DNA from: an uncultured Ruminococcus sp.
Lineage (GTDB): Bacteria > Bacillota > Clostridia > Oscillospirales > Acutalibacteraceae
NCBI GenBank assembly: GCA_905233145.1
Contig: CAJODI010000030.1
Coordinates: forward strand, 1 to 63,431
Length of the DNA: 63,431 bases
Direction: 5' to 3'
Below the pieces are notes generated by a model. It had not been told where the DNA came from and did not search any database. It saw only the letters and a list, made by a program, of their open reading frames with translations. Below are positions 42,901 to 49,268 of the stretch, piece by piece (the stretch's first letter is position 1; each line of letters begins with the position of its first letter). The translations under genes and the position numbers were made by a program.

Positions 42901-43437
42901 GGTTTTGGATTCCGCGTCACCGGTCAGAACCGGCTGCTGCTCCGCGTTGTCCATCTCCATAGTCGCAAGCTGATAAGGATTATACAGAAGAATGCTGTCG
43001 TCCGCGCTTTTATACAGCGGAGAATTTTGTTGCTTTTTTCCTGTGATTTTTCCCGTAAATCCTTCCGGTAGCTGCCATACAGTATGGCGCGGAAGCTTGA
43101 TCTCCCTTGCTATCCTGTACTCGGCGTCCAAAGCGTATACCGCCGTCACACCGTCGTCATAGGTGTAGCTTTTTCCGCTGCCGATCATAGACAACTGTTC
43201 AAAGCTGTATATCAGGATTTTGCCATCCTCATACGCAGTTTCTTTTTGAGCGGAAGCAGTCTGCGAAGGCTCCCCGTAATCCGCCAAGGTGTAATCACCC
43301 ACCGACTGATCAACGGAGCCGACCTCAGGCAGCGGCGAAATCGCAGCGCTTACTGTCTGCGGCAAAACCGGAGTTACAGCATTAAATCCGATTATAAACG
43401 ATAACAATAAAGCTATCATGCCAACTGTCTTTTTCAT
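33916..43437 (-). CDS. Giant repeat-rich secreted surface protein (3173 residues)
   Basis: Signal peptide at 1-32. Residues about 50-350 carry 'EQLxxIGS' segments (SFEQLSMIGSG, NQEQLRAIGSD). From about 500 to 2400 come some fifteen imperfect modules of 100-130 residues, each with AGGYVGNM-, GGFVGY- or GGYAGG-type glycine motifs and Ser/Asn-rich turns like GLUG repeats, suggesting a long beta-solenoid. A Cna-B-like domain follows at about 2525-2665, then an InlB-like segment (FAYWAYNQEG ... LYAVYSE, about 2880-2965) and a beta-rich tail. No LPXTG or membrane anchor is present at the C-terminus. GGGGGATAAGT precedes the ATG. Likely a large adhesin; ligand unknown. Confidence 0.85.
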   Translation of the reverse strand: MKKTVGMIALLLSFIIGFNAVTPVLPQTVSAAISPLPEVGSVDQSVGDYTLADYGEPSQTASAQKETAYEDGKILIYSFEQLSMIGSGKSYTYDDGVTAVYALDAEYRIAREIKLPRHTVWQLPEGFTGKITGKKQQNSPLYKSADDSILLYNPYQLATMEMDNAEQQPVLTGDAESKTFGTGQPVCLDENGKAPLTYSPDHNYVVSAQFDSDISEKPVSIVSKNADITQKANIGKKADTESVGAKAGDSAGAQADGKVGAATDGRDFPGQVIKKIDGKTYILIGNQEQLRAIGSDKDVLSAIYQVELVGTHFEPDTKNGEPVMLYGGDADLLQSQNDSKDYSFQGIDNKDSNVLKYYACVNQETGETYLDSGHTSLSQGSDITTGEKYTNTANYIIFRDIDLGGSAKPWTPLMFSGNMYGAKSTAGEKLWNGSSNTDATELTATASINRPVISNVYVNQNVPIKADEYIGVGFFATVTNEVNTANIGVSTGTVKVHNIELNRVEVHNTATTATEATTLVSALTSSLGWLVGDLLDGLLTIVSFGSVSLSLRDTLSALLNARTKDPTIYSTGAFAGRIVGDVEIKDCAVSGNVTVENHKDNTGGFVGYTDGVTQYSGLSRVLGDLTDVLASLLNAIPGLGLGDLISILLTNALPLRDLIPTGYLEPHILNCTLDSLQGDVGQNDTNNNGGFVGLQIATQIEDCAIQNSDYTVRAASLGGGFSGVARDAEVKGTLNDLGIDVIEENEIFSRFNENLDNIGEFETQSLLRNCSISDSNVAVEGGEYLGGFTGALSASYAIDCEITGDEYNTLTVTGSGDHIGGFVGEATLGWFNSIGKDAANQNDNSLLAVVRQLGTGLLSSGNEGQNQKLLSLVGLVPSAVMGCQIDAGPVNVSGRQYVGGILGRGQGVYLTESSADYMNKLSFWSQENQHITDKTARTNVLNNLETVTASGDFAGGIAGQLETVNLAGVLDGTLSAGSFNSFTVSKVAVTGADGGYEVKATGTAQDFDGDYAGGGFGRAYGGTIDDVTLQKLKRVEAANNKAAGFIASAGPGDVIGSGGLTINLLGLNHLLNVKNLLSIGQSIHVKITDSSVTGIDDGFTVEAKGSGNSNEGYQYVASGFIAQSNSTELSNCHTDKLLSVKAASVQGYSGGFVGVSTTGGLADVSDVNGFKSLLSVEGSLLNAVEYLIPSYTNCTTTFVDGGYVDADIAGGFVADMESGTVDNSDISTVDDSENPKWTKTMKELYDPGAVNATGDLEKQFAVFNINLVRGRTYGGGFGGKLRSGALADAGGGISILGDTELSIDVSKLLDIMSAYIPIVNHAGVYSKNGFSVAANEIRPDDPYSGSAGGFGGYMSGAQISHCDVYTLKNTKVTPPTDLEAVGAPSYFDSSQSTYAVTGGHFAGGYVGNMDIGSSASLGKGLKVLGESIALTNALSALNVVVTTIEHSDVQGAAGGFSVIADGTDPDDGKVGMAGGYAGGIYGGHIQNSHSKNFYYIIAQEAAGGYVGNMQPGNVANLLDDASILGSLIDVDSALASLVEDFVPTIRNSTTSCVPCGGAIRAQAASDEAHQRGVAGGYCGHNEGGHIWGLNTDTWKDQNDGIRPVIGTQSDDPKIGSYTGEQHIATAWRIRSVYGYEYAGGFTGYMESADTADTGSIKLLGRLIKLDNVLSALSAVYPTEEHTAVYGPLRNLDVDTWNAWVAYVGKYGGYGAELAQSGTVSTQAELNVRLSKYVYGCNVVAGRSTHETMLITEGGSAGGYVGYMVTGVITDGQSYDMKKIRAMRSAGGYAGKMQTGAAASFGNVGILGLNLNLGQLVKAAQVFVPTVKSGSVRGWQSGMTVECFGTDFTHSCGYAGGYAGSVYGAQIWGDKNADDTAGTGCNVYNLRFVRGTNAAGGYVGMATAASVADVNTNSSNGLLQEILNSIISTPGSLASVMEATVTTIRKAEVNPDNQSFGFTVGGVTNTPPQFAGGFAGLLEASVIGSRKGESDITVNGLRSVDGLYYAGGFVGLADVGSVASVSSTGTGSTSILSLIKAGSVDLLDVFRTYIYYSNVNGVPEGMVIRAYQSAQSGILSEIRQSGCAGGFGGGMMNGTVKNSGVTNLNTVFAPNYAGGFIGHMGKNGAVDVDDAQIAGPLAGLNAGVLDVFGTVAENCNVSGIDAGAIIMSAEGAEPISGGFSGYADVSQIKNSHVNKLKQVYSDQIAGGFVGKTNMNYLVSAEVDSALVQQVLGIVNALIRILQVDDLEKLDLLNLDLGILGLKLLINLLGLRIGVSLVKQGDGKTGTAVITIGDSIVELPYNENGIDTNAENAEIVVNLIKGNRTRVDNCSVTGIADGYDVYGGGASNTEDGSGENGFAGGFVGYNNEGKFTSDTMVYCDVVRGTAQKVGTFSGGTRLQSVYSFNTLESIEKVAGEENRYSVYRNTDLTYALTGSNQQIGSQAVSDSGTEYKRFDIIHLAAPIAPGTNEPYRKIFEKWNGAKLASNPSGDNATLLEVYVSSAKAVLMLDTPSYANDESLIPNPGESKDPCGNIDLTIQKIWNDKNDADKSRPEQIRVRIWQHWENEDGTAVTDGGENKVVLFTDASVIPDVDADDGWFTVSKAENGRPGSATWTRVIKGLPVYTTEADTTYYFSYTVEEAPVLGYSNQITYDDTGATATATIVNTPKPFEIQFKYYDRYEIDGKPSGIENTETVYTVSVKSIPEEFITYDASNAVKSIDFANLIGDKAVEFSDNALSVANVMCDYDLWTSQSAAKEAMRGRTYFVNGNPVSYGDNTTYHTDYLGKPNNHEEYAGQAESKNEKWVNYYDTEGNELAESFNSPDDYKKVNKIVVWCYNYPRLYNVDIYGANSADDLVEKTVGGNTVFVANAKSADNAVKCLNDKFYYNQRFGGTDNEAKDAGGFIEKYGLRGYTDDLPSEYAAEAFDNYRFAYWAYNQEGTQIASVERDFLYRVTDDTKLYAVYSESGSSNPGISISANVNDTFVDASGISRTRLNILGSVYGAPEYDKNVQKIAFINISLSTQIRDNPEVYTPEKIDELFEQYKDQLKEIVQKHDEETGSKQFSSAETYDGAIDESGVNTELKLTLTTKGYIYTVVSNGNTPKNGDSTANLTNKNRVQFTTVYKTSALNINNTGSNGDTCLMYCAALKYQNNWSVSSNCLIYHNGEVVDNTAKKWS

Positions 43438-43511
43438 ACTTATCCCCCTATTCTTTTATCCCATATGCCGTATTGCAGCATTGGGATTTTTGATAAAATA
43501 ATATTCAACAG

Positions 43512-43547
43512 AAAAAAGTACCGGCGGGCACTAACGCCCGCCTGTAC
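43512..43547 (-). terminator. Terminator-like hairpin in the leader of the giant gene
   Basis: On the minus strand GTACAGGCGGGC, loop, GCCCGCCGGTAC, then TTTTTT. It sits 75 bases upstream of the giant gene ATG, downstream of the likely promoter near 44000. It may be an attenuator. A 23-codon ORF (MGNLLIPPLNTFIVISTVST at its start) ends inside the stem. Confidence 0.75.
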
Positions 43548-43640
43548 TAACTGTGCTGATAACAATAAATGTGTTCAACGGCGGGATCAATAAATTTCCC
43601 ATAAAAACACACCATTCACAATTTTCCGAAAACCTAAAAA

Positions 43641-43809
43641 TTAAGGCAACACCGCACAATTCGCGGCGCACGCCTTGCTTGCATATTATTCCGTCAGACT
43701 GCGCAAAAATCAGTCCCCATACGTCAGTATGCGAACTGATTATTTGAACATTTTGACGAAAAATCTGACTGCGCAATCCGCACACCCGAATTATGCGGTA
43801 TTGCCTTAA
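43641..43809. mobile_element. MITE-like element, family 1 (full length)
   Basis: TTAAGGCAACACCGCACAAT at the left, GAATTATGCGGTATTGCCTT plus AA at the right, flanked on both sides by TTAA. It carries an extra segment (GATTATTTGAACATTTTGAC) compared with the copy at 55566. It lies inside the presumed 5' leader of the giant gene. Confidence 0.85.
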
Positions 43810-44249
43810 CCTTTAAGACATGTGTCAAGGGTATCTGCGCAAAGTTGTTTTGCTTTTTTGCGGTTTCGTAAATTTAGAACAGTGTGAAAGCTTATTAAGC
43901 TAAGGTAATGATAACACATCAGATTCTGTTATTGTTGCCATCGCTTGAAAATAAAATCAAAACTATATTAATATTTGTTGTACAACTATACACTACCACA
44001 CATAAAAGTATTTGTCAACATATTATGTTAAAAGTCATTATAAAAAACCTATTTTGATAAATCTTTCATAAAATTGTGCAATTTTATAATCTATACTTTA
44101 TTATTTTTGTCTAATTTATGATCTTGTAAAAACATCACATAAATGGCAATTGTTCTGCTTTATGTCTTTTTGTTGCATTTATTCACCTGCCGGTTATCTT
44201 GCCGTTTATAATTCTGAGGCAGCAAGAAGCTTCTCTCATACTATTTTCT
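43810..44249. other. AT-rich intergenic region
   Basis: About 440 very AT-rich bases without ORFs. It contains the candidate promoter for the giant gene (43990-44018) and the palindrome GTTGTACAAC (43977-43986). Nothing else recognisable is seen. Confidence 0.5.
43977..44018 (-). promoter_or_regulatory. Candidate promoter and palindrome upstream of the giant gene
   Basis: On the minus strand TTGACA (44013-44018), 17 bases, TAGTGT (43990-43995), with the perfect palindrome GTTGTACAAC (43977-43986) at the expected start site. The leader to the ATG would be about 540 bases and includes a family-1 element and a terminator-like hairpin. Confidence 0.5.
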
Positions 44250-44388
44250 GATTAAAGCAGACAATCTTTGCGATGATAACAGTATCACAATACAATGCGT
44301 AGGACTCCGCAAGGCTGACGCCTTGCAAGGACAGCAACGCAGTATTACGGAAACCGGACCGCAAAGATTGTCTATTTTTTATGAAACC
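44250..44388. mobile_element. MITE-like element, family 2 (variant)
   Basis: Contains AGACAATCTTTGCGATGATA, CCGCAAGGCTGACGCCTTGC and CCGCAAAGATTGTCTATTTT, the interior blocks of the family, with diverged ends. It lies between the AT-rich leader and the terminator at 44411. Confidence 0.65.
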
Positions 44389-44410
44389 GGCATGGTCAGA
44401 CAGATTTCTG

Positions 44411-44459
44411 TAAAACAAAAAAAGACCGGCTCCTTTTACCTTTGAGCCGGTCACTTTTT
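44411..44459 (-). terminator. Intrinsic terminator (bidirectional) after the DUF308-papain gene
   Basis: GACCGGCTC (44424-44432) pairs with GAGCCGGTC (44444-44452). A-rich and T-rich flanks on either side make it usable on both strands; on the minus strand it ends the gene at 44553. Confidence 0.85.
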
Positions 44460-44552
44460 GTTTTATGATTATATATCAGAGATACCTCTCAGAATAACTT
44501 CGAGAGGTTGCCTTAAGCTATGAATTTGTCATCAAAGCGCCTCGAAAGGTCG

Positions 44553-45926
44553 TCACTTTTGATGCTTATCCGGCAGTGAAGTATGTTCATCCTCCATGAT
44601 CTCTTCGATATTATCGGTTGAAAAATAAGATATTTTTCGGATAATACGGTTGTTCCTGCGCTGGAACATGTTTTCAAGCAGATAGTAAAAGGCGCCGGGC
44701 GTGCGGAGTCCGCCCAACGAAACCGCGTCAATGCCCGTGTCGGCAAGAAGCCAGTCCGCAAATTGTACGCAGTTGACGTTTACGCCAAAATATTGCTTAA
44801 AGGAGCCGTCAACCACCGTATATATCTTGGCGTTGAGAAACCGCACCAGGTTTTCTCCCGAATCGCCGTAACGCTTGCCCGGTTCCGGGGTGGTGTTTTC
44901 GGGGTCCTCGATCTTAAACTCCAGCGGCTCGCAGTATTCATTAAACATTTCAATTCGTTTCTTTACTGTATCAAGCTGTTGCTCCGAAAAACACGCGCCG
45001 TAGCTGATGAGATAATCACCGCAGTTGTCGATACAGTATTTATAATACGGAAGCTTTGGGATTTTTGCATAGGTTCCCTGTGAAACAAAGCCTGCCAGCT
45101 TGTTTTTGCTCTTGTCATAGGTTCCGTATGAATACACGGTATCGCCGATAGCAATGTCCATATGGCCAAACTGGTTGCCGGCGGGATCGGTTAGGTGAAG
45201 GTTGATTTCAAGGTTGACTTCGTCAGATTCGTTGTTTTCTTTGTATTCAACAAGGTTTTTCTTATCAAAGCTGTTATCTTCAATTTTTTTGTAAATTTCC
45301 TTGACCATATTTTTTATCTTAAACGCCGTAAACAGGTTTGGCATAGCAATGTGAGTACGGCGGCGCATACGATCTGCTTCCAGCTCGGAACGGGTGATCT
45401 CGGCATAAAAATCCCCGAAAATCGTTATAGCATAGACAAACAGATAGAATGAAATAAAATATCTCAGCATACCAAAGTTTTCAAGCGGAAAAAGCACAAG
45501 GAATAAGCCTGTCATAATCAAAATTATGGCAAACAGACCGTTTATAATGCCGCCCCTAAATCCGTTTAGAAAACAGTTCAGGCATATTGCTGCCCTCACA
45601 AAGCCGACAAGCACCGCGACAATACCTATCAGCAAACAGGGCGTAATAGTGACAATCGAAAAATAATACTGCAATACAACCAAAACGGCTGCAACAAGCA
45701 AATAGCCGACCAAGCCCAAAATTCCTGCCAAATATCTTTTTATCTGAAAGCCCTGGATCATGAACGAAATGCCTGCCAGCACCAGGCTGACGGACACAGC
45801 GGCTACCATTAAAAATTCAACGGTTTCGTCCTTGAGAAACAAAAGGACGATGCCGATTAACGTTACACCCAGCGCAGCCAAAAGCGTGACAATCGGTTCT
45901 CTCATTTTTTTAATCTGTTTTACCAT
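44553..45926 (-). CDS. Membrane protein with DUF308/HdeD-like N-terminus and permuted papain-like C-terminal domain
   Basis: 457 residues. Six hydrophobic helices fill residues 12-175 in the paired-helix pattern of HdeD/DUF308 proteins. A basic linker follows, then a soluble domain of about 230 residues with GHMDIAIGDTVYSYGTYD and later NVNCVQFADWLLADTG. His first and Cys later, in just these contexts, is the order seen in circularly permuted NlpC/P60-papain domains (YiiX/DUF4105 type), so it may be a membrane-tied thiol hydrolase. Which side of the membrane the domain faces cannot be told. No close family is recognised. Confidence 0.65.
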   Translation of the reverse strand: MVKQIKKMREPIVTLLAALGVTLIGIVLLFLKDETVEFLMVAAVSVSLVLAGISFMIQGFQIKRYLAGILGLVGYLLVAAVLVVLQYYFSIVTITPCLLIGIVAVLVGFVRAAICLNCFLNGFRGGIINGLFAIILIMTGLFLVLFPLENFGMLRYFISFYLFVYAITIFGDFYAEITRSELEADRMRRRTHIAMPNLFTAFKIKNMVKEIYKKIEDNSFDKKNLVEYKENNESDEVNLEINLHLTDPAGNQFGHMDIAIGDTVYSYGTYDKSKNKLAGFVSQGTYAKIPKLPYYKYCIDNCGDYLISYGACFSEQQLDTVKKRIEMFNEYCEPLEFKIEDPENTTPEPGKRYGDSGENLVRFLNAKIYTVVDGSFKQYFGVNVNCVQFADWLLADTGIDAVSLGGLRTPGAFYYLLENMFQRRNNRIIRKISYFSTDNIEEIMEDEHTSLPDKHQK

Positions 45927-45981
45927 ATGTTTTTCCTCCGTTAGTTTTCTTGACTTCTTTGCGTATCCGCAGGAGAAGGTT

Positions 45982-46144
45982 TAGGCAACACCGCATAATT
46001 CAAGTGTGAGGATTGCGCAGTAAGATTTTTCGGCAGAGTGTACAAATAATCAGTACGCATACTGATGTATGGATGCTGATTTTTGGACACTATGACGAAA
46101 TAATAAAAGGCAAGGCGCGCGCCTGAATTATGCGGTGTTGCCTT
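45982..46144. mobile_element. MITE-like element, family 1 (diverged, about 163 bp)
   Basis: AGGCAACACCGCATAATTCA on the left, TGAATTATGCGGTGTTGCCT on the right; the interior has CAGTACGCATACTGATGTAT and TGGACACTATGACGAAATAA blocks related to the other copies. It lies between the DUF308-papain gene and the lipoprotein gene. Confidence 0.8.
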
Positions 46145-46357
46145 TATAATAATCGCACAAAAACATTTGTGCGCTTACCTTACTTATAGTATATTTTTAT
46201 AATAACATGCTCACACGCAAAAATCAATTACTGTTTTAAATATTTTGTCAAACAAAAGGATATTTTATCGGAAACAACCGGTATTCCGCAGCTTCTGCCG
46301 CAAGCAAAACGGAGCCGCCGCTCAGCAAGCAACAGCCCCGTGATTTTGGTTATGGAA

Positions 46358-46873
46358 TCATTGTTTTTCAAAAATCATTTCGCTTTCTTCATCGACAACG
46401 GTAATTCTGTTGCCGTCAACGGTGAACGAAAGCTCGCCGTCGGCATCAACCAGCTTGCCGTCCTTAACGGAGTATTTCGAGCCCATCAAGTCCGCCTTGT
46501 CGCCGTCGAACACAAGGTCGGTGGGCAAGCCCATGCTTTTAAGGCGTTCAACCTGTTCGGTAGCGTCCTTGCCGTCGCTTTTCAGCTCGACAAACGTATA
46601 TGTGCCGTCAAGACCCGACCCCTCGGATTTTTCGGCTTTTGCGCTTTCGGAGCCTTCCGAGGAGCCGCTGTCGGAGCTTTTCGCAGAGCTGCTTTCAGCA
46701 GAAGCTTCGGCGGTGGCGGCAGCATTGCCCTCGGCAACGGTTGTAACAACGCCTTCGGCTGCCGAGCTGCTTCCGGTATTGCTTTCCGGGCTGCTGCCGC
46801 ATGCAGCGAGGGCTGAGATCAACAGAATAGCCGCCGCGGCAAAAGCGGCAGCAGAGAACAATTTCTTTTTCAT
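46358..46873 (-). CDS. Lipoprotein of unknown function
   Basis: A 171-residue lipoprotein: lipobox ALAAC near residue 25, then a long low-complexity Ser/Ala/Glu stretch to about 85 (SSAEGVVTT ... SSEGSESAKAEKSEGSG), and a compact C-terminal domain of about 80 residues (GTYTFVELKSDGKDATEQVE ... LSFTVDGNRITVVDEE). The end resembles small beta-rich lipoprotein domains common in Ruminococcaceae, where a short residue-scale equation (L/V-x-G-N-x-I) recurs. AAGGTGA precedes the ATG. No function is assignable. Confidence 0.75.
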   Translation of the reverse strand: MKKKLFSAAAFAAAAILLISALAACGSSPESNTGSSSAAEGVVTTVAEGNAAATAEASAESSSAKSSDSGSSEGSESAKAEKSEGSGLDGTYTFVELKSDGKDATEQVERLKSMGLPTDLVFDGDKADLMGSKYSVKDGKLVDADGELSFTVDGNRITVVDEESEMIFEKQ

Positions 46874-46916
46874 AATCAGTTCACCTTACTTCAAAATAAT
46901 AAACAAATGCTTGTTA

Positions 46917-46963
46917 TGGCAATACCGCATAATTCGGGTGTGCGGATCGCGCGGTGTTGCCTT
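46917..46963. mobile_element. MITE-like element, family 1 (short remnant)
   Basis: GGCAATACCGCATAATTCGG and GCGCGGTGTTGCCTT with the interior lost. It lies just upstream of the lipoprotein gene. A more decayed trace (CGGCAACGCCGCAAAATTC) is at about 47036. Confidence 0.7.
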
Positions 46964-47213
46964 GTGTTTTTGTTATACTAATGATATCATCTTAACCCCG
47001 AAAATGTCAAGAAAATACATAACAAAAACCACAAAACGGCAACGCCGCAAAATTCAAAGCTGTTGAATAATACGACGCTGCCGGTCAGTGAGTATTTTTA
47101 GTTTTAAAAGAATCGCGGTTTTGCCTTGTGCAGCACTAAATCAATTCTGCAAGATGCACCTGCAATTGAGTTGCGTCATCAATGGTAACCAAAACGCACT
47201 GACAACTACGTTC

Positions 47214-47351
47214 ATACTAATCTCAGATAAAAAGTGGACAAAGATTTGCGAGGATATTTTTCGCAAGACGAGGCGAAGGACGCCGCAAGGCTGTCGCCTT
47301 GCAAGGACGATAGACCGCAAAGATTGTCTATTTTTTATTTGAGTTTAGTAT
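47214..47351. mobile_element. MITE-like element, family 2 (full length)
   Basis: ATACTAATCTCAGATAAAAA at the left and TTTTTTATTTGAGTTTAGTAT at the right, with the CCGCAAGGCTGTCGCCTTGC hairpin inside. Over its length it is nearly identical to the copy at 50065, missing a block of about 16 bases, which suggests recent movement. Confidence 0.85.
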
Positions 47352-47374
47352 CAACTGTGGGATCAAGCAATTTT

Positions 47375-47576
47375 CTAAAAACAAGAACGTCCGGATTTCC
47401 CCGAACGTTCCAAATCATTGTTATTTATCTTAACGCAGTTGTAGAAGTAAGCTGCAAAGCGAGCTCCGTCTGACTTCCACTCATTTGAGAATGATACTCC
47501 CAGAGTTGTCTTTTTTGGTGCTTCGTATGAAGCCACAGCCTGTGTAACGTCAACTGTTGCTGCGGAAGCTCTCGAT
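47375..47576 (-). pseudogene. Remnant of a secreted-protein module
   Basis: On the minus strand this stretch reads SRASAATVDVTQAVASYEAP, then KKTTLGVSFSNEWKSDGARF and AAYFYN before losing meaning. That reads as a piece of a beta-rich surface or carbohydrate-binding module, without start or context. It is bounded on both sides by family-2 elements, so insertions probably destroyed the gene. The parent family is not identified. Confidence 0.4.
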
Positions 47577-47577
47577 T

Positions 47578-47653
47578 TTATACTAAAAGTATATAAAGAT
47601 TTGCGGAAATCAGACCGCAAAGATTGTCTATTTCTTATTTGAGTTTCGTATTA
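47578..47653. mobile_element. MITE-like element, family 2 (partial)
   Basis: Contains AAGATTTGCGG, AGACCGCAAAGATTGTCTAT and TTCTTATTTGAGTTTCGTAT. Its right end runs into the VanZ-like gene and encodes the last residues (IRNSNKK) and stop codon of that protein. Confidence 0.75.
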
Positions 47654-48155
47654 TATATCCTACAATCAAAAATACTGTCGTTCCGATAACCGTTCCCAAG
47701 GTGTTCATCAGCAAATCGTCCGTTTCACATCGCCCAAAGCGGAAGATGTACTGAATTATTTCCGCCGCCAGCGACAAAACAATTCCCGTGATTATCGTAA
47801 ACAATACCCTGTGCTTTATCTTTTGCGGCAATACAAACGGCAGGCTCATCCCCAACGGCATAAACAGCAAAAAATTCATAAACATGGTTCGCGGAACTTC
47901 GTCATTGGGAATTGAAAAATCATGAACGAAAAATGAAGGAATTAAAACCAGCTCAGGCTGCGCCGCGCTTTTTCGTCCGATTACAGTTAAGGCAAAAATC
48001 AGCACAACAGAAAGAACGGATCCTATGCACGCTGTAATTTTTCTTGGCTTTTGCGGCAAAAAAAGCATTAGCAAAAACCAAATTACATACATAGTAACCG
48101 CTTCAATATACACATAGTTCATCGGCTGTACATAAAACATTTGCCTCAGACTCAT
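47628..48155 (-). CDS. VanZ-like family membrane protein
   Basis: A 175-residue VanZ-like protein with about five membrane helices; FMNFLLFMPLGMSLPFVLP and AAEIIQYIFRFGRCETDDLLMNTLG are the signature parts of the family (the Asp-Asp-x-x-x-N-x-x-G). Such proteins occur in teicoplanin resistance clusters and widely elsewhere with no known job. Start ATG 48155 has GGGAG nine bases before it. Its C-terminal residues come from an inserted repeat. It follows the polysaccharide genes and could act on undecaprenyl-linked intermediates, by inference only. Confidence 0.85.
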   Translation of the reverse strand: MSLRQMFYVQPMNYVYIEAVTMYVIWFLLMLFLPQKPRKITACIGSVLSVVLIFALTVIGRKSAAQPELVLIPSFFVHDFSIPNDEVPRTMFMNFLLFMPLGMSLPFVLPQKIKHRVLFTIITGIVLSLAAEIIQYIFRFGRCETDDLLMNTLGTVIGTTVFLIVGYIIRNSNKK

Positions 48156-48212
48156 GCAATGCAACTCCCGTTTGATGAATAAGCCCTTCAGAAAAGGCTC
48201 TATAGCAAATCT

Positions 48213-49250
48213 CTAAAGTTCGTCAAGCATTTCTGTAACATATTCCGTAGTGAGAATCTTGCGAACGGTACCCTCAACGTCAAGAAGCTTGGTGTTGTGG
48301 CTCGTATAGGAATCGTCAGCCTCTGTATGGACCTCACCCTTGACAACAAATTTATCGTAGTTAAGGTCTCGGCTGTCTGCGGCAACCCTGAAATAGTTGC
48401 CCATATCCTCGGCTCTGAGCCTCTCTTCCCTGGTCATCAGCGTCTCATAGAGCTTTTCGCCGTGGCGTGTGCCGATAAGCTTTGTTCCGGTGTCGCCGAA
48501 TAGCGTCTGAACAGCCTTGGCGAGGACTCCTATTGTAGAAGCGTCCGCCTTTTGAATAAACAAATCGCCGGGATTTGCGTTTTCAAACGCGAACTTGACC
48601 AAATCCACAGCCTCGTCAAGATTCATCAAAAATCTTGTCATTTCCGGGTTAGTTATCGTGATCGGATTTCCGGACCTGATCTGATCAATAAACAGCGGTA
48701 TAACCGAACCTCTGCTGCACATAACGTTGCCGTATCTGGTACAGCAAATCACGGTGTCGCTGCGCTCGGCGGCAACTCTGGCGTTAGCGTAGATAACATG
48801 CTCCATCATCGCCTTTGAGATTCCCATGGCGTTGATCGGGTACGCCGCCTTGTCGGTTGACAGGCAGACAACGCGCTTTACTCCGCAGTCGATCGCCGCA
48901 TGAAGCATATTGTCCGTGCCCTCAACATTTGTGCGCACAGCCTCCATAGGGAAAAATTCGCAGGAAGGAACCTGCTTTAGCGCCGCAGCGTGAAAAACAT
49001 AGTCAACCCCCCACATGGCGTCCTTTATCGACTGAGCGTTGCGCACATCTCCAATATAAAACTTCACCTTGCCGGCAAGCTCGGGAAATCTCGCCTGCAA
49101 ATCGTGACGCATATCGTCCTGTTTTTTTTCATCGCGGGAGAAAATCCTGATTTGTCCGATATCGGTGTGCAAAAAATGCTTTAGAACGGTATTTCCAAAG
49201 GAACCTGTACCGCCTGTAATCATCAAAGTAGCTCCTGAAAAGCCAGACAT
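48213..49250 (-). CDS. UDP-GlcNAc 4,6-dehydratase/epimerase-type polysaccharide biosynthesis protein (CapE/FlaA1-like)
   Basis: A 345-residue extended short-chain dehydrogenase: nucleotide site ITGGTGSFGN, FHAAALKQVPSCE, and the active-site segment STDKAAYPINAMGISKAMME. The usual Tyr-x-x-x-Lys is replaced by Met-Gly-Ile-Ser-Lys, the feature known from CapE, where Met stands in for Tyr. It should convert UDP-GlcNAc to a 4-keto-6-deoxy sugar for surface polysaccharide. AAGGGGG precedes the ATG. It follows the sugar transferase gene by 18 bases. Confidence 0.9.
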   Translation of the reverse strand: MSGFSGATLMITGGTGSFGNTVLKHFLHTDIGQIRIFSRDEKKQDDMRHDLQARFPELAGKVKFYIGDVRNAQSIKDAMWGVDYVFHAAALKQVPSCEFFPMEAVRTNVEGTDNMLHAAIDCGVKRVVCLSTDKAAYPINAMGISKAMMEHVIYANARVAAERSDTVICCTRYGNVMCSRGSVIPLFIDQIRSGNPITITNPEMTRFLMNLDEAVDLVKFAFENANPGDLFIQKADASTIGVLAKAVQTLFGDTGTKLIGTRHGEKLYETLMTREERLRAEDMGNYFRVAADSRDLNYDKFVVKGEVHTEADDSYTSHNTKLLDVEGTVRKILTTEYVTEMLDEL

Positions 49251-49268
49251 AAATATCCCCCTTAAACA

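Noticed and set aside
43531-43785. 84-codon minus-strand ORF upstream of the giant gene
   Set aside because: Most of it is repeat-element sequence. Only its last 23 codons could be a leader ORF, which is reported with low weight.
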